Source of the DNA: Longilinea arvoryzae
Lineage (GTDB): Bacteria > Chloroflexota > Anaerolineae > Anaerolineales > Anaerolineaceae
Assembly: GCF_001050235.1 (NCBI RefSeq)
Contig: NZ_DF967972.1
Span: forward strand, 3,289,953-3,353,952
DNA: 64,000 nucleotides
Reading direction: 5' to 3'
Of the stretch, positions 43,936 to 53,171 are shown one piece after another. The position numbers were made by a program, and so were the translations under genes. The notes under the pieces were generated by a model that saw only the letters and a program-made list of their open reading frames with translations, searched no databases and was not told where the DNA came from. How positions within the stretch are numbered: the first letter of the stretch is position 1; every line of letters begins with the position of its first letter.

Positions 43936-44044
43936 GGACAACCACGAACGCCAGGCGGATCCCGGGATCCCCAGGTTGCCATCGGCCGGCTTTTTATGCT
44001 AGAATTGGCAAAATTCATACCGATTCCGGCATATGAGGTGAAAT

Positions 44045-44389
44045 CTGAACACAATCGAAGTTGCTCGTTCCGTCGTGGATATCCTGGAGGATAAGAAGGG
44101 CGAAAATATTGTCCTGGTGGATGTTCACGAGTTCTCCAGTTTTACCGATTATTTCGTCTTCGTTACCGGCACCAGCGACCGCATGCTGGATGCACTGGCC
44201 AAGGCAGTTTCAGAAGGCATTGATCAGCAATACGATATCAATAGCAAGATCGAGGGCTCCTCGCAAACCGGCTGGATCGTCGTCGACATCGGGGATACCG
44301 TGGTCCACCTGCTGACGCAACAACAGCGCGATTATTACCGCATCGAAGAGTTATGGAGCCAGGGCAAGACCCTGCTCCGTTTGCAGTAG
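44045..44389 (+). CDS. rsfS: Ribosomal silencing factor RsfS (CTG start)
   Basis: Binds ribosomal protein L14 and blocks subunit joining when nutrients are low. Family marks are EDKKGENIVLVDVHEFSS, TDYFVFVTGTSDRMLDALA and GWIVVDIGDTVVHLLTQQQRD-like segments. The only ATG/GTG start, GTG 44075, would cut off the first helix. The frame continues upstream to a stop at 44039. GAGGTGAAAT lies at the correct distance before CTG 44045, giving 114 aa with the N-terminus NTIEVARSVVDILEDKKG expected for the family. CTG is thus the most likely start. Confidence 0.85.
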   Translation: MNTIEVARSVVDILEDKKGENIVLVDVHEFSSFTDYFVFVTGTSDRMLDALAKAVSEGIDQQYDINSKIEGSSQTGWIVVDIGDTVVHLLTQQQRDYYRIEELWSQGKTLLRLQ

Positions 44390-44412
44390 CAGATTCTTAA
44401 ACGCCAATCGAC

Positions 44413-44449
44413 AGGCAACCGCACATCCACCGGCGGTTGCCTTTCTGTT
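44413..44449 (+). terminator. Terminator of rsfS
   Basis: AGGCAACCGC (44413-44422) pairs with GCGGTTGCCT (44433-44442), followed by TTCTGTT on the plus strand. It also ends the convergent ctaA-ctaB gene on the other side. Confidence 0.8.
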
Positions 44450-46277
44450 AAATCCGGCTGAACAGCGCGTCAATCATCATGGCCAGGAAGATAAAGGCCA
44501 GATACATGCTCGAATAACGGTACATCAGATGTGCGTTCTTGTTCCCGCCAGAACGAAGGACACGATAGGCCGCGTGCAGCAGCCACAATCCCAGGACTCC
44601 CGCCGATATCAAGAATACACTTCCGGTGATTTTAAAAAGCGGCATCAACAAGGTCAGGCCGACCAGTTCGAGCGTGTAAATGAAGATCTGCCTGCGCGTC
44701 TCATGCTCGCCGCGCACCACCGGCAGCATCGGGACCCCACCGCGGGCGTAATCTTTCTGGCGAACCAGCGCCAACGCCCAGAAATGCGCCGGGGTCCACA
44801 GGAAGACCAGGGCGAACAGGAAAAAGGACGGCACGTTCAGTCCGCCGGTCGCTGCCGCCCAGCCCACCAGGGGTGGGATCGCGCCGGCCCCACCGCCGAT
44901 GACGATGTTTTGAACCGTGGCGTGTTTGAGCCAGATGCTGTAGATCAGCACGTAATAGATCATTCCGGTCAGTGAAAGCAGTGCAGCCAGAAGGTTCACA
45001 AAACCAGCCAACAGAAAAAAGGAAAGCAGGCAGGCGCCCAGGCCATAGGCCAGGCCTTCGGCAGGCAGCAGGCGGCCGGCTGGCAGTGGACGTTTGGCCG
45101 TGCGCTGCATTTTCTTATCCAGCTCGCGGTCGATATATTGGTTCAGGGCGCTCGAACCGCCGGCTGCCAGCGCGCCGCCAAGCATCGTCCATGCCGTCAA
45201 CGCCAGTCCCGGAACCGCTTTACGTCCCACCACCATACCCGCGTAGGTTGTGACGAGCAGCAAGGCCACAATGATGGGTTTGTTCAGCAGGAAGAAATCC
45301 CACGCCCGGGTTCTGAAAGCGGCCAAGGGAAGAGCCACCTCTGCCTGCGCGTCTGCCATCGACCGCTCTGAAAAGACAGCCGCGGCCGTCAGGACGACCT
45401 GTACGCCCAACAATCCCGCCGCGCTGGCCGCATGCAAACCAATCAGGTCTGCCGGAAACCCGCGGGTGACCTTCAACGCCCCGACCAGCACCTGGCCGAG
45501 CAATAGAATCATGACCCCGGTCGCCGCGTTGAGTTCCACGGGCTGACTGCGCTGCCCGCGCCAGGCTTTAAAAAACTGGATCGTGATGAGAATACCGGCC
45601 GCCAGGGTGATCAGACGGTGCCCCATTGCCAACCATCCGGCGCCCGTGACCGGCAGCCCGCCGGAACACAGAGGCCAACCGCCGCACGCCGAACCGATTC
45701 CGCCAGCGCTGAGCAGCGCGCCGCTTACCAGCAGGGCAAAGATCACCGCCGTCGTCGCCAGTGCCAACCAGCTGAACGGCGCGATCGTCCGTGCGGGTCG
45801 GGTATCCATATTTGAAGGCAGGCGGAATGCCGCCAGCAGTCCGACCAGCGTGAGTGAGAAGGCCAGCAGGGCCAGCATCAAGTGCAGCCCGCCGAGCGCC
45901 GGAGTCGCCTCTCCGAGGGTCACACCCGCTCCGAGCACGGTTTGTACCAGCAGCAGGATAACGGATGCTGCCAGGAGCCGGGTCAACCGGGTTTGATCCG
46001 CATGCCAGGCCCGGGTCAGTCCCCAGGCCAATCCGGTTGCCAGCAGCCCAGCCGCCGAGAGGAGGCGATGCAGCACCGCGATTTGCCCGCCCAGATTGGA
46101 CGGGAAGGTTAACTGGCCAAAACAGGTCGGCCAATCCGGACAGGCCGCAGCTGAGCTGCTGACCCGATTGATATTTCCAACGATGATCGCCAGGAATAGC
46201 AGAATGGCCGCCGACAGAATCCAATACCGGCTGCGGGCGACGTCTCTTTTCCCGGTTACCAATGGATAGTGGTCCAT
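44448..46277 (-). CDS. ctaAB: Fused haem A synthase (CtaA) and haem O synthase (CtaB)
   Basis: Makes the haem A of the caa3 oxidase. The 609-aa protein has a CtaA/COX15 domain at about residues 1-310, with eight helices and four conserved His (including VLHRLLSA and GLHLMLAL and GLHAASAAG), and a CtaB/UbiA-type farnesyltransferase domain at about 325-605 with NQYIDRELDKKMQRTAKRPL (NxxxD...D) and the second motif YARGGVPMLPVVRGEHETRR. Haem B is first farnesylated to haem O by CtaB, then oxidised to haem A by CtaA. The order CtaA then CtaB in one polypeptide is also seen in Thermus. It is the last gene of the oxidase operon. Confidence 0.93.
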   Translation of the reverse strand: MDHYPLVTGKRDVARSRYWILSAAILLFLAIIVGNINRVSSSAAACPDWPTCFGQLTFPSNLGGQIAVLHRLLSAAGLLATGLAWGLTRAWHADQTRLTRLLAASVILLLVQTVLGAGVTLGEATPALGGLHLMLALLAFSLTLVGLLAAFRLPSNMDTRPARTIAPFSWLALATTAVIFALLVSGALLSAGGIGSACGGWPLCSGGLPVTGAGWLAMGHRLITLAAGILITIQFFKAWRGQRSQPVELNAATGVMILLLGQVLVGALKVTRGFPADLIGLHAASAAGLLGVQVVLTAAAVFSERSMADAQAEVALPLAAFRTRAWDFFLLNKPIIVALLLVTTYAGMVVGRKAVPGLALTAWTMLGGALAAGGSSALNQYIDRELDKKMQRTAKRPLPAGRLLPAEGLAYGLGACLLSFFLLAGFVNLLAALLSLTGMIYYVLIYSIWLKHATVQNIVIGGGAGAIPPLVGWAAATGGLNVPSFFLFALVFLWTPAHFWALALVRQKDYARGGVPMLPVVRGEHETRRQIFIYTLELVGLTLLMPLFKITGSVFLISAGVLGLWLLHAAYRVLRSGGNKNAHLMYRYSSMYLAFIFLAMMIDALFSRI

Positions 46278-46292
46278 AATAAACTCCCCGGT

Positions 46293-47087
46293 TTAGATCG
46301 ATTCATTTCCTGCGACCCGATTCTCGGCCAGTTTCGTGGACCGCATTAATTGTTTACGTACGAAGAAGGGATAACCCAGCCCGAGCGTCGCCGCGAAGGT
46401 GAACCATTGCATTGCATACCCCATATGCGGCCCTTCGCTGATCTCGGGCATCACCATTTGCCGAACGGGCACCCCGCTCCAGGAAGGATCCGGCCCCTGC
46501 ACGATGTAAACGGGTAGAAGGGGTTCGGCAACCTGCAGCCGGATTCTGTCCAGATTGACGATGTTCCAGGCATCCAGGCGGGTCTCTCCGGGCGCCAGGG
46601 TTGGGTCGGGGACGCCGCCGAAATCCGGGTGGGTCTGCGGTCGGCGAATGACGCCCCTCACGACCACCTGGCCCGGCTCCTGGAATTGGGCGCGCAGTTC
46701 AGGGGCAGCTTGATCGAAGGGAATCCAGCCTCGATCCACCAGCACGGATTGATCTGAATTGGCTATACGCAGAGGGGTCAGAACGTGAAAACCGAGCTGC
46801 CCGCCGTAATCCTGGTTGCGCAGCAGAACCTCCTGGCTGAAATCATATTCTCCGCGCACGACAACGCTGCGGTATTCCATATCATAGAGCTGCCTGCCCA
46901 GGTCGACGTTTTGAGTCAAATCCAGTTCACTGGCCTGAAGCTGCGCCGTGACCCGTTCATTGAAAACGCGCCGCTGCGCCAGGCGGTCCAACTGCCAGAT
47001 GCCCAGGCGAATCAGAACCCCTACGCCTGCGATGGCGAGCAGAGTGGTCAGTATCCAACGCACGGACCAGAAACCAACCGGTTTCAC
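46293..47087 (-). CDS. SURF1 family protein
   Basis: Membrane assembly factor for the haem-copper oxidase. The 264-aa protein has an N-terminal helix (about residues 10-30) and a C-terminal one (about 235-255), with a periplasmic domain between. The family marks are LGIWQLDRLAQRR, VVVRGEYD, LLRNQDYGGQLGFHVLTPLR, VLVDRGWIP and WNIVNLDRIRLQV, ending MGYAMQWFTFAATLGLGYPF. The start is GTG 47087, overlapping the upstream stop as GTGA, with GGAGGG 9 bases upstream. A longer frame on the same strand exists but is not supported by the family. Confidence 0.92.
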   Translation of the reverse strand: MKPVGFWSVRWILTTLLAIAGVGVLIRLGIWQLDRLAQRRVFNERVTAQLQASELDLTQNVDLGRQLYDMEYRSVVVRGEYDFSQEVLLRNQDYGGQLGFHVLTPLRIANSDQSVLVDRGWIPFDQAAPELRAQFQEPGQVVVRGVIRRPQTHPDFGGVPDPTLAPGETRLDAWNIVNLDRIRLQVAEPLLPVYIVQGPDPSWSGVPVRQMVMPEISEGPHMGYAMQWFTFAATLGLGYPFFVRKQLMRSTKLAENRVAGNESI

Positions 47088-47602
47088 TTCCGCTGTCCCT
47101 CCTCTGCGGCGGCGGAAGGCAGCGGTGAAATCACGATCAGATACAACCAGACCAGCACGCTGGTTGGCGCGGCCACTGCCAGCAATCCCTGAAAACGGAT
47201 TCCGGCCGTCAAACGCGGGCGCACCTCCAATCCAAGGCGCTGACTGGGTTGGAATGAGCAGGATAAGGTATACGTGTTGGGTTTTTCCAACACCAATCGG
47301 CCGGTGGATCCGGCTGGCACCCAGATGGGGCCCAACTGGTGGCTGACCGAATCTTCGTTCTTCACCACAATGACATCCCCCTCCACGAAGGTCATATCCT
47401 GGGGCAGGCTGGGCACCGCCAGGCCGGCCTGAATGCGATCTGCCGTGCCGGGCGGTACAACCAGGTCGAATTCGTCCGGTTTGCGATCCAGTTGGGTGCG
47501 CTGAAGGTAAAACGAGCCTTCCGACACGATCACCCCCAACAGCAGCGCGATCCCCACTGAGATCAATGTCCGCCACAGGATTGCCCTGCCAAAAGGGGTC
47601 AC
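47084..47602 (-). CDS. Membrane-anchored cupredoxin-like protein of the oxidase operon
   Basis: Protein of 172 aa with an N-terminal anchor (about residues 9-30), a beta domain (about 50-135) and a C-terminal hydrophobic segment. The domain has SHQLGPIWVPAGSTGRLVLE and YTLSCSFQPSQRLGLEV, which resemble cupredoxin strands with one His and one Cys; the second His and the Met of a type 1 copper site are not in place, so it may not hold blue copper. The start GTG 47602 is preceded by GGGAG, one base after the Sco stop. It sits among copper and haem assembly genes, so a role in CuA or CuB loading is likely. I do not know a name. Confidence 0.7.
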   Translation of the reverse strand: MTPFGRAILWRTLISVGIALLLGVIVSEGSFYLQRTQLDRKPDEFDLVVPPGTADRIQAGLAVPSLPQDMTFVEGDVIVVKNEDSVSHQLGPIWVPAGSTGRLVLEKPNTYTLSCSFQPSQRLGLEVRPRLTAGIRFQGLLAVAAPTSVLVWLYLIVISPLPSAAAEEGQRK

Positions 47603-47603
47603 G

Positions 47604-48203
47604 TCATTTCTCCCGCAGCAGATAACGGAGATCGGACACGATATCCTCTGCCGTTGTGCCAAACGCATAGGTCGCCCGTAAATTGCCCTGCTTGTCGATG
47701 AGGTATATCCGGCTGGTGTGGTCGACCGAATAAGTTTCCGGTGTGCTTCCCGGTACGATCTGTCGGTAGACTCCATAGGCCTGCCAGACGGTGGAAAGTT
47801 CGCTTTCGTTGCCGGTCAACCCGATCACTCCATCATCGAAACCTTTCAGATATGCGGCCATTTTTTCAGCCGTGTCGCGCTGAGGATCGACGGTGATGAA
47901 CAGAAAATCCACGCCTTCGGCTGAACTGCCCAGATCCGCGCGCGCTTGTTTGAACACCGCCATCGTCGCCGGGCAAACGTCCGGACAACTGGTGTAGCCG
48001 AAGAAAATGATGACCGGGCGGCCGGCGCGGGCGCTCAATTGATAGCTGCCGCCATCCGCTCGCGGCAATTCGATCTCAGGAGCAGGCCCGGCCGGACTCA
48101 GTTCCGATCCGCGCAGCGTATACGGCCGCGCGGATACCACGCTCCACACGCTGACAATGCCAATCAGCGCAAACGCTGCCAGCCAGGCCAGATTGTGCTT
48201 CAT
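47604..48203 (-). CDS. SCO1/SenC family copper chaperone
   Basis: Membrane-anchored thioredoxin-fold protein of 199 aa that helps load copper into CuA of oxidase subunit II. The signal anchor occupies residues 7-25. The copper ligands Cys73 and Cys77 lie in GYTSCPDVCPATMA, and the third ligand, His, in VDHTSRIYLID near residue 165. FITVDPQRDTAEKMAAYL is a further family mark. It follows the subunit III gene and precedes the cupredoxin-like gene in the same operon. Confidence 0.93.
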   Translation of the reverse strand: MKHNLAWLAAFALIGIVSVWSVVSARPYTLRGSELSPAGPAPEIELPRADGGSYQLSARAGRPVIIFFGYTSCPDVCPATMAVFKQARADLGSSAEGVDFLFITVDPQRDTAEKMAAYLKGFDDGVIGLTGNESELSTVWQAYGVYRQIVPGSTPETYSVDHTSRIYLIDKQGNLRATYAFGTTAEDIVSDLRYLLREK

Positions 48204-48213
48204 CTTTTTTCTC

Positions 48214-48783
48214 CTATAGCGTTCCGATCAGGTAGAGCGCCGGGTAGAAGAAGATCCAAACCACGTCCACATAGTGCCAGTAATTGGCGGCTGCTTCCAC
48301 CGCCCAGTGCCGCTCGGGCGAGTAACGCCCTTTCAGGCCGTTGCGGAGAATGACCATCAGGAACAACACACCGGTCAGCACGTGGAAGGCGTGCATGCCC
48401 GTCATCATGTAGAAAACCGCGCCCTCAGCGCCGTCTGACGGGCCGAACGGGGCAGTTCGCCATTCCACGCCCACCACGCCGGCCAGGAAGACGAGTCCCA
48501 GCAGCAGGGTGATGAAGGTGCTAACCACAAATCCCTTTCGATCGCCGTTGGATATGGAGACTTCCGCCCGGTTCATAAAGAAACTGCTGATCAATAACAC
48601 CGAGGTAACGATCAAGCCCAGGGTGGTGTTCAACTCGGGACGCCGGCTGCCCAGCAAATAAAAACGGGCAACCAACAGGCCGCCGAACATGAACGTGTCC
48701 GAAAGAAGGAAAAGCCACAATCCGAGACGGTTGGTTGCCAGTTTTTGTCGATCGTCCGACAGCGAATGAGCTGCGCTTTCCAT
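48214..48783 (-). CDS. ctaE: Cytochrome c oxidase subunit III
   Basis: Integral membrane subunit of the caa3 oxidase that stabilises the proton-uptake side. The 189-aa protein has five helices, the short bacterial form. Conserved marks include RLGLWLFLLSDTFMFGGLLV, GMHAFHVLTGVLFLMVILRN, and the C-terminal EAAANYWHYVDVVWIFFYPA. The ATG at 48783 overlaps the stop of the upstream gene as TGATG and has AAGGAGGG nearby. The longer frame beginning at 48873 is not the real one. Confidence 0.94.
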   Translation of the reverse strand: MESAAHSLSDDRQKLATNRLGLWLFLLSDTFMFGGLLVARFYLLGSRRPELNTTLGLIVTSVLLISSFFMNRAEVSISNGDRKGFVVSTFITLLLGLVFLAGVVGVEWRTAPFGPSDGAEGAVFYMMTGMHAFHVLTGVLFLMVILRNGLKGRYSPERHWAVEAAANYWHYVDVVWIFFYPALYLIGTL

Positions 48784-49001
48784 CAATGCCCTCCTTCGTC
48801 CGTCCCAAACAATCTGGAAATGTGCATGAAAAAGTCGATGACCAGGCCGGCCTTCGAAATGGCCAGGATCCATAGGACCGCTGAAGGCACACCCATTCGC
48901 GCCAGGATGTATTCGAGCGCCGTCACCCCGGCCAACGCCAGGAACACGAACACGCCGCGCCGGAGAGCCGGATCTTTTTGGGAGGTTTTTCCGCTATTCA
49001 T
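48783..49001 (-). CDS. Cytochrome c oxidase subunit IV (prokaryotic type)
   Basis: Small accessory oxidase subunit of 72 aa, with two to three hydrophobic segments (residues 16-33, 37-60). It is assigned by size, position between subunits I and III, and the general COX4_pro pattern of short charged ends and hydrophobic core (ALEYILARMGVPSAVLWILA). I use ATG 49001, with AGGTGG just upstream, over an ATG seven codons earlier. It overlaps subunit III by one base. Confidence 0.8.
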   Translation of the reverse strand: MNSGKTSQKDPALRRGVFVFLALAGVTALEYILARMGVPSAVLWILAISKAGLVIDFFMHISRLFGTDEGGH

Positions 49002-49018
49002 GCATCCACCTTTTTGTC

Positions 49019-50869
<1,851 letters not shown>

Positions 50870-50896
50870 GGGTTCACTCCATTTTTTCGGCTGAAC

Positions 50897-52315
50897 TCAC
50901 TGGAGAGTCTTGATGAAGGCGATGATGTCGGCGATATCTTTATCCGAGAGGGTCCCCAGATACGTCTGAGGCATCACCCCGGCTGGATAACCTTCGACCA
51001 CCTGCACATTCGGCTTCAGAATGGAATTCTTCAAATACACCTCATCAGCGGTTACGGTTGTCCCATCCGTCAGAACGCGTTGTGAGTCAAACAGGCCCTT
51101 CCAGGTTGGCCCTACCAGGCGGCTGCCGTCCACCGAATGGCAGGCGGTGCAGCCGTTCTGCTTGACCAATTCCTTGCCGCGCGTGACCGGATCCGCGTTC
51201 AACAACTTGACCTGTTCATCGACCCAGGCCTGAAAATCGGCTTGGCTCACCACCACCACCGGGCTTTCCATATAGGCATGCAGCGTCCCGCACAATTCCG
51301 CGCACCGGACCTTGTAGGTGCCAATGACGGTCGGGGTAATTCGCAACTCCTTGACCAGATTTTCACCCGGCAGTAAATCCTGCTTGACCCGAAATTCAGG
51401 CACCCAGAAGGAATGAATCACGTCCTGGGAGGTCAATTTCAATAGAACCTGCCGGTCGACCGGAAGTTGCAGGGTGTCGGAGGTAATGCCGTACTCTGGA
51501 TATTCGAAAGTCCACGACCACTGGCGGCCGGTCACCTTGACCTCAAGCGCCTGCGGATCGACTTTACGTGTCTCGGCCAGTGAAAGAGAGCCGATATAGG
51601 AAAAATAAATCACTGCTGCCAGCGGCAGGATCGTCCATGCCACTTCCAGCTTGTTGGAACTCTTGAAGAATTTGCCCGCGATCTTTTCTTTTCCACGCTG
51701 CCGGAAGACGATCAGGCTGTAAACCAGAAACACCGTGATCAGTGAGAACAGAAATGAAATCATCAGAAAATGGTCGTTGAACAGGCGGTCGATGATGACG
51801 GCCTGCGTACTGGCCTCGATGGGCAGCAGGCCAACCCGTCGCAGGGTAAAGTCAACCAGCACCGTAAGAACTGCCACGAACCCGGCCACGATGACAAAAT
51901 GCTTCATATTCTCGCTCCTCCGTGGGCCTGCTTTCGTCGGCTGGGGGGCCGAAGCCGCCGGGATATGCAACCAATCCTGCGCCTGATCCGGAGACAGCGC
52001 GCGCCGGTCATAGACCACGGCCGCGCCGCTGGCAGTCAGAGAAACCAGCATGACCTGCATCGGACGCTCTCCGGAGATGAACTGGTTTAGAAATCGAGTC
52101 CGGTCGATGCTCTGATCGTCATAATCGAGGATGACCAGGTCGGGTTTCCATTCCTCGAGCAGATCCAGTGTGGTTTGGGTCGCCGTGGTGATGCGAATTT
52201 CCAGCCGCTGCCCGCCAGTCTGTTTCGCAAGAAGCTTTTCCAACCCTCTGCCATATAAAGGATTGGCGGAAGCGATCAGAATTCGTCGCGTCTCACCTGA
52301 CGATGGATTTTTCAT
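50897..52315 (-). CDS. ctaC: Receiver-like domain fused in frame to caa3 oxidase subunit II with cytochrome c domain
   Basis: Reading frame of 472 codons in two parts. Residues 1-120 resemble a response-regulator receiver (RRILIASANPLYGRGLEKLL, DLVILDYDDQSID), but the N-terminal acidic pair and the switch Lys are missing. The second part starts at Met137 (ATG 51907): two membrane helices, the CuA site with HSFWVPEFRVKQDL, CAELCGTLHAYM, and a C-terminal cytochrome c domain with CTACHS and the ligand Met in GVMPQTYLG. This is the caa3-type subunit II. GGAGGAGC stands six bases before Met137, so an independent subunit II start is very likely. No stop separates the two parts. Confidence 0.9.
   Translation of the reverse strand: MKNPSSGETRRILIASANPLYGRGLEKLLAKQTGGQRLEIRITTATQTTLDLLEEWKPDLVILDYDDQSIDRTRFLNQFISGERPMQVMLVSLTASGAAVVYDRRALSPDQAQDWLHIPAASAPQPTKAGPRRSENMKHFVIVAGFVAVLTVLVDFTLRRVGLLPIEASTQAVIIDRLFNDHFLMISFLFSLITVFLVYSLIVFRQRGKEKIAGKFFKSSNKLEVAWTILPLAAVIYFSYIGSLSLAETRKVDPQALEVKVTGRQWSWTFEYPEYGITSDTLQLPVDRQVLLKLTSQDVIHSFWVPEFRVKQDLLPGENLVKELRITPTVIGTYKVRCAELCGTLHAYMESPVVVVSQADFQAWVDEQVKLLNADPVTRGKELVKQNGCTACHSVDGSRLVGPTWKGLFDSQRVLTDGTTVTADEVYLKNSILKPNVQVVEGYPAGVMPQTYLGTLSDKDIADIIAFIKTLQ
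51907..51921 (-). promoter_or_regulatory. Internal ribosome binding site and start of mature-type subunit II
   Basis: GGAGGAGC (51914-51921) and six bases of spacer precede ATG 51907 inside the long reading frame. The protein made from here begins MKHFVIVAGFVAVLTVLVDF, a normal membrane start for subunit II. It supports production of a free 336-aa subunit II. Confidence 0.75.
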
Positions 52316-52435
52316 CTTCCCTTTGAATTACAACTCACCCAAGGCGGTTCAACCGATCTACGCATCCTTAATTTACAAAAATAAGCCCTTCAGGTCCATC
52401 CACCCGACCGGGCTACTAGGGTTATTCTTCACCGC

Positions 52436-52460
52436 AAAAAGGGTGATTCCCACCTCACCC
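52436..52460 (-). terminator. Second stem-loop with T run after the response regulator
   Basis: GGGTGA pairs with TCACCC across an eight-base loop, followed on the minus strand by TTTTTG. It comes 1 nt after the first terminator's T run and 120 nt before the oxidase frame. It could be a backup terminator or an attenuator of the oxidase operon. Confidence 0.45.
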
Positions 52461-52491
52461 AAAACAAAAACCCGGCATGGATCATGCCGGG
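52461..52491 (-). terminator. Terminator of the two-component operon
   Basis: CCCGGCATG (52471-52479) pairs with CATGCCGGG (52483-52491). On the minus strand TTTTTGTTTT follows. It separates the kinase-regulator operon from the oxidase operon 145 nt further on. Confidence 0.9.
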
Positions 52492-52520
52492 CGTTTCAAG
52501 AAAGAAATATTTGGAATGCT

Positions 52521-53171
52521 TTATTGCATGGGATGGATCAATCTCATTTTGATTGCTTTGCCAACCGCCTCGATTCGATTCTCGGCTTCGAGTTTCTCAA
52601 GAATGTGACGGACATGTGTCTTGACGGTGTTTTCCGAGATGAATAATCCCTGGCTGATTTGATGGGTGGTCTGTCCGGCCGCCAGACAGCGCAGCACTTC
52701 CATTTCCCGTTCGCTCAACAAGGGTTGCGCTTCCCGGTTGGGTCGAACCACGGCTCGCATCACGGCGCCGGTGACCTCGGGTGAAAGAACGCCCTGCCCT
52801 TCGGCTGTTTTCAACAGCGCCTTGCGCAGGTCATCCGGTTCGATGTTTTTCAACAAATAACCATCCGCGCCGGCGCGAATAGCGCCCATTAAATCTTCTT
52901 CCGTTTTCGAGATCGTCAGCATCAAAACGCGGGTATTGATTTTCCGGGCACGCAGCGCCTGAACCGTCTCGACCCCATCCATGCGGGGCATATTCACGTC
53001 CAGCAGGACCAGGTCTGGCTTTTGAGCCGCGATCACATCCAGGGCCTCCACCCCGTCCCCCGCCTCACCGACGACTTGAAATTCAGGCATATCCTCCAGC
53101 AACCCCACCAATCCCCGCCGGAAGAGGGCATGGTCGTCAACCACCACCAGACGCAGACAAACCGGGCTCAA
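52521..53171 (-). CDS. NarL/LuxR-type response regulator
   Basis: DNA-binding regulator of 216 aa. The receiver domain has DDHALFRRGLVGLLE at the N-terminus, the phosphorylated Asp in LVLLDVNMPRMDG, Thr/Ser in MLTISK and the conserved Lys in YLLKNIEPDDL. The C-terminal LuxR-type HTH runs LSEREMEVLRCLAAGQTTHQ to SENTVKTHVRHILEKLEAEN. The start is TTG 53171, preceded by AGGAGGTGAT at ideal spacing, and it overlaps the kinase stop by 4 nt. A terminator follows it. The oxidase operon is the nearest downstream target candidate. Confidence 0.94.
   Translation of the reverse strand: MSPVCLRLVVVDDHALFRRGLVGLLEDMPEFQVVGEAGDGVEALDVIAAQKPDLVLLDVNMPRMDGVETVQALRARKINTRVLMLTISKTEEDLMGAIRAGADGYLLKNIEPDDLRKALLKTAEGQGVLSPEVTGAVMRAVVRPNREAQPLLSEREMEVLRCLAAGQTTHQISQGLFISENTVKTHVRHILEKLEAENRIEAVGKAIKMRLIHPMQ

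Noticed and set aside
46293..47576. 427-codon SURF1 frame starting at 47576
   Set aside because: The first about 160 codons overlap the cupredoxin-like gene in another frame and look like antisense or out-of-frame reading; GTG 47087 with GGAGGG gives the proper SURF1 start.
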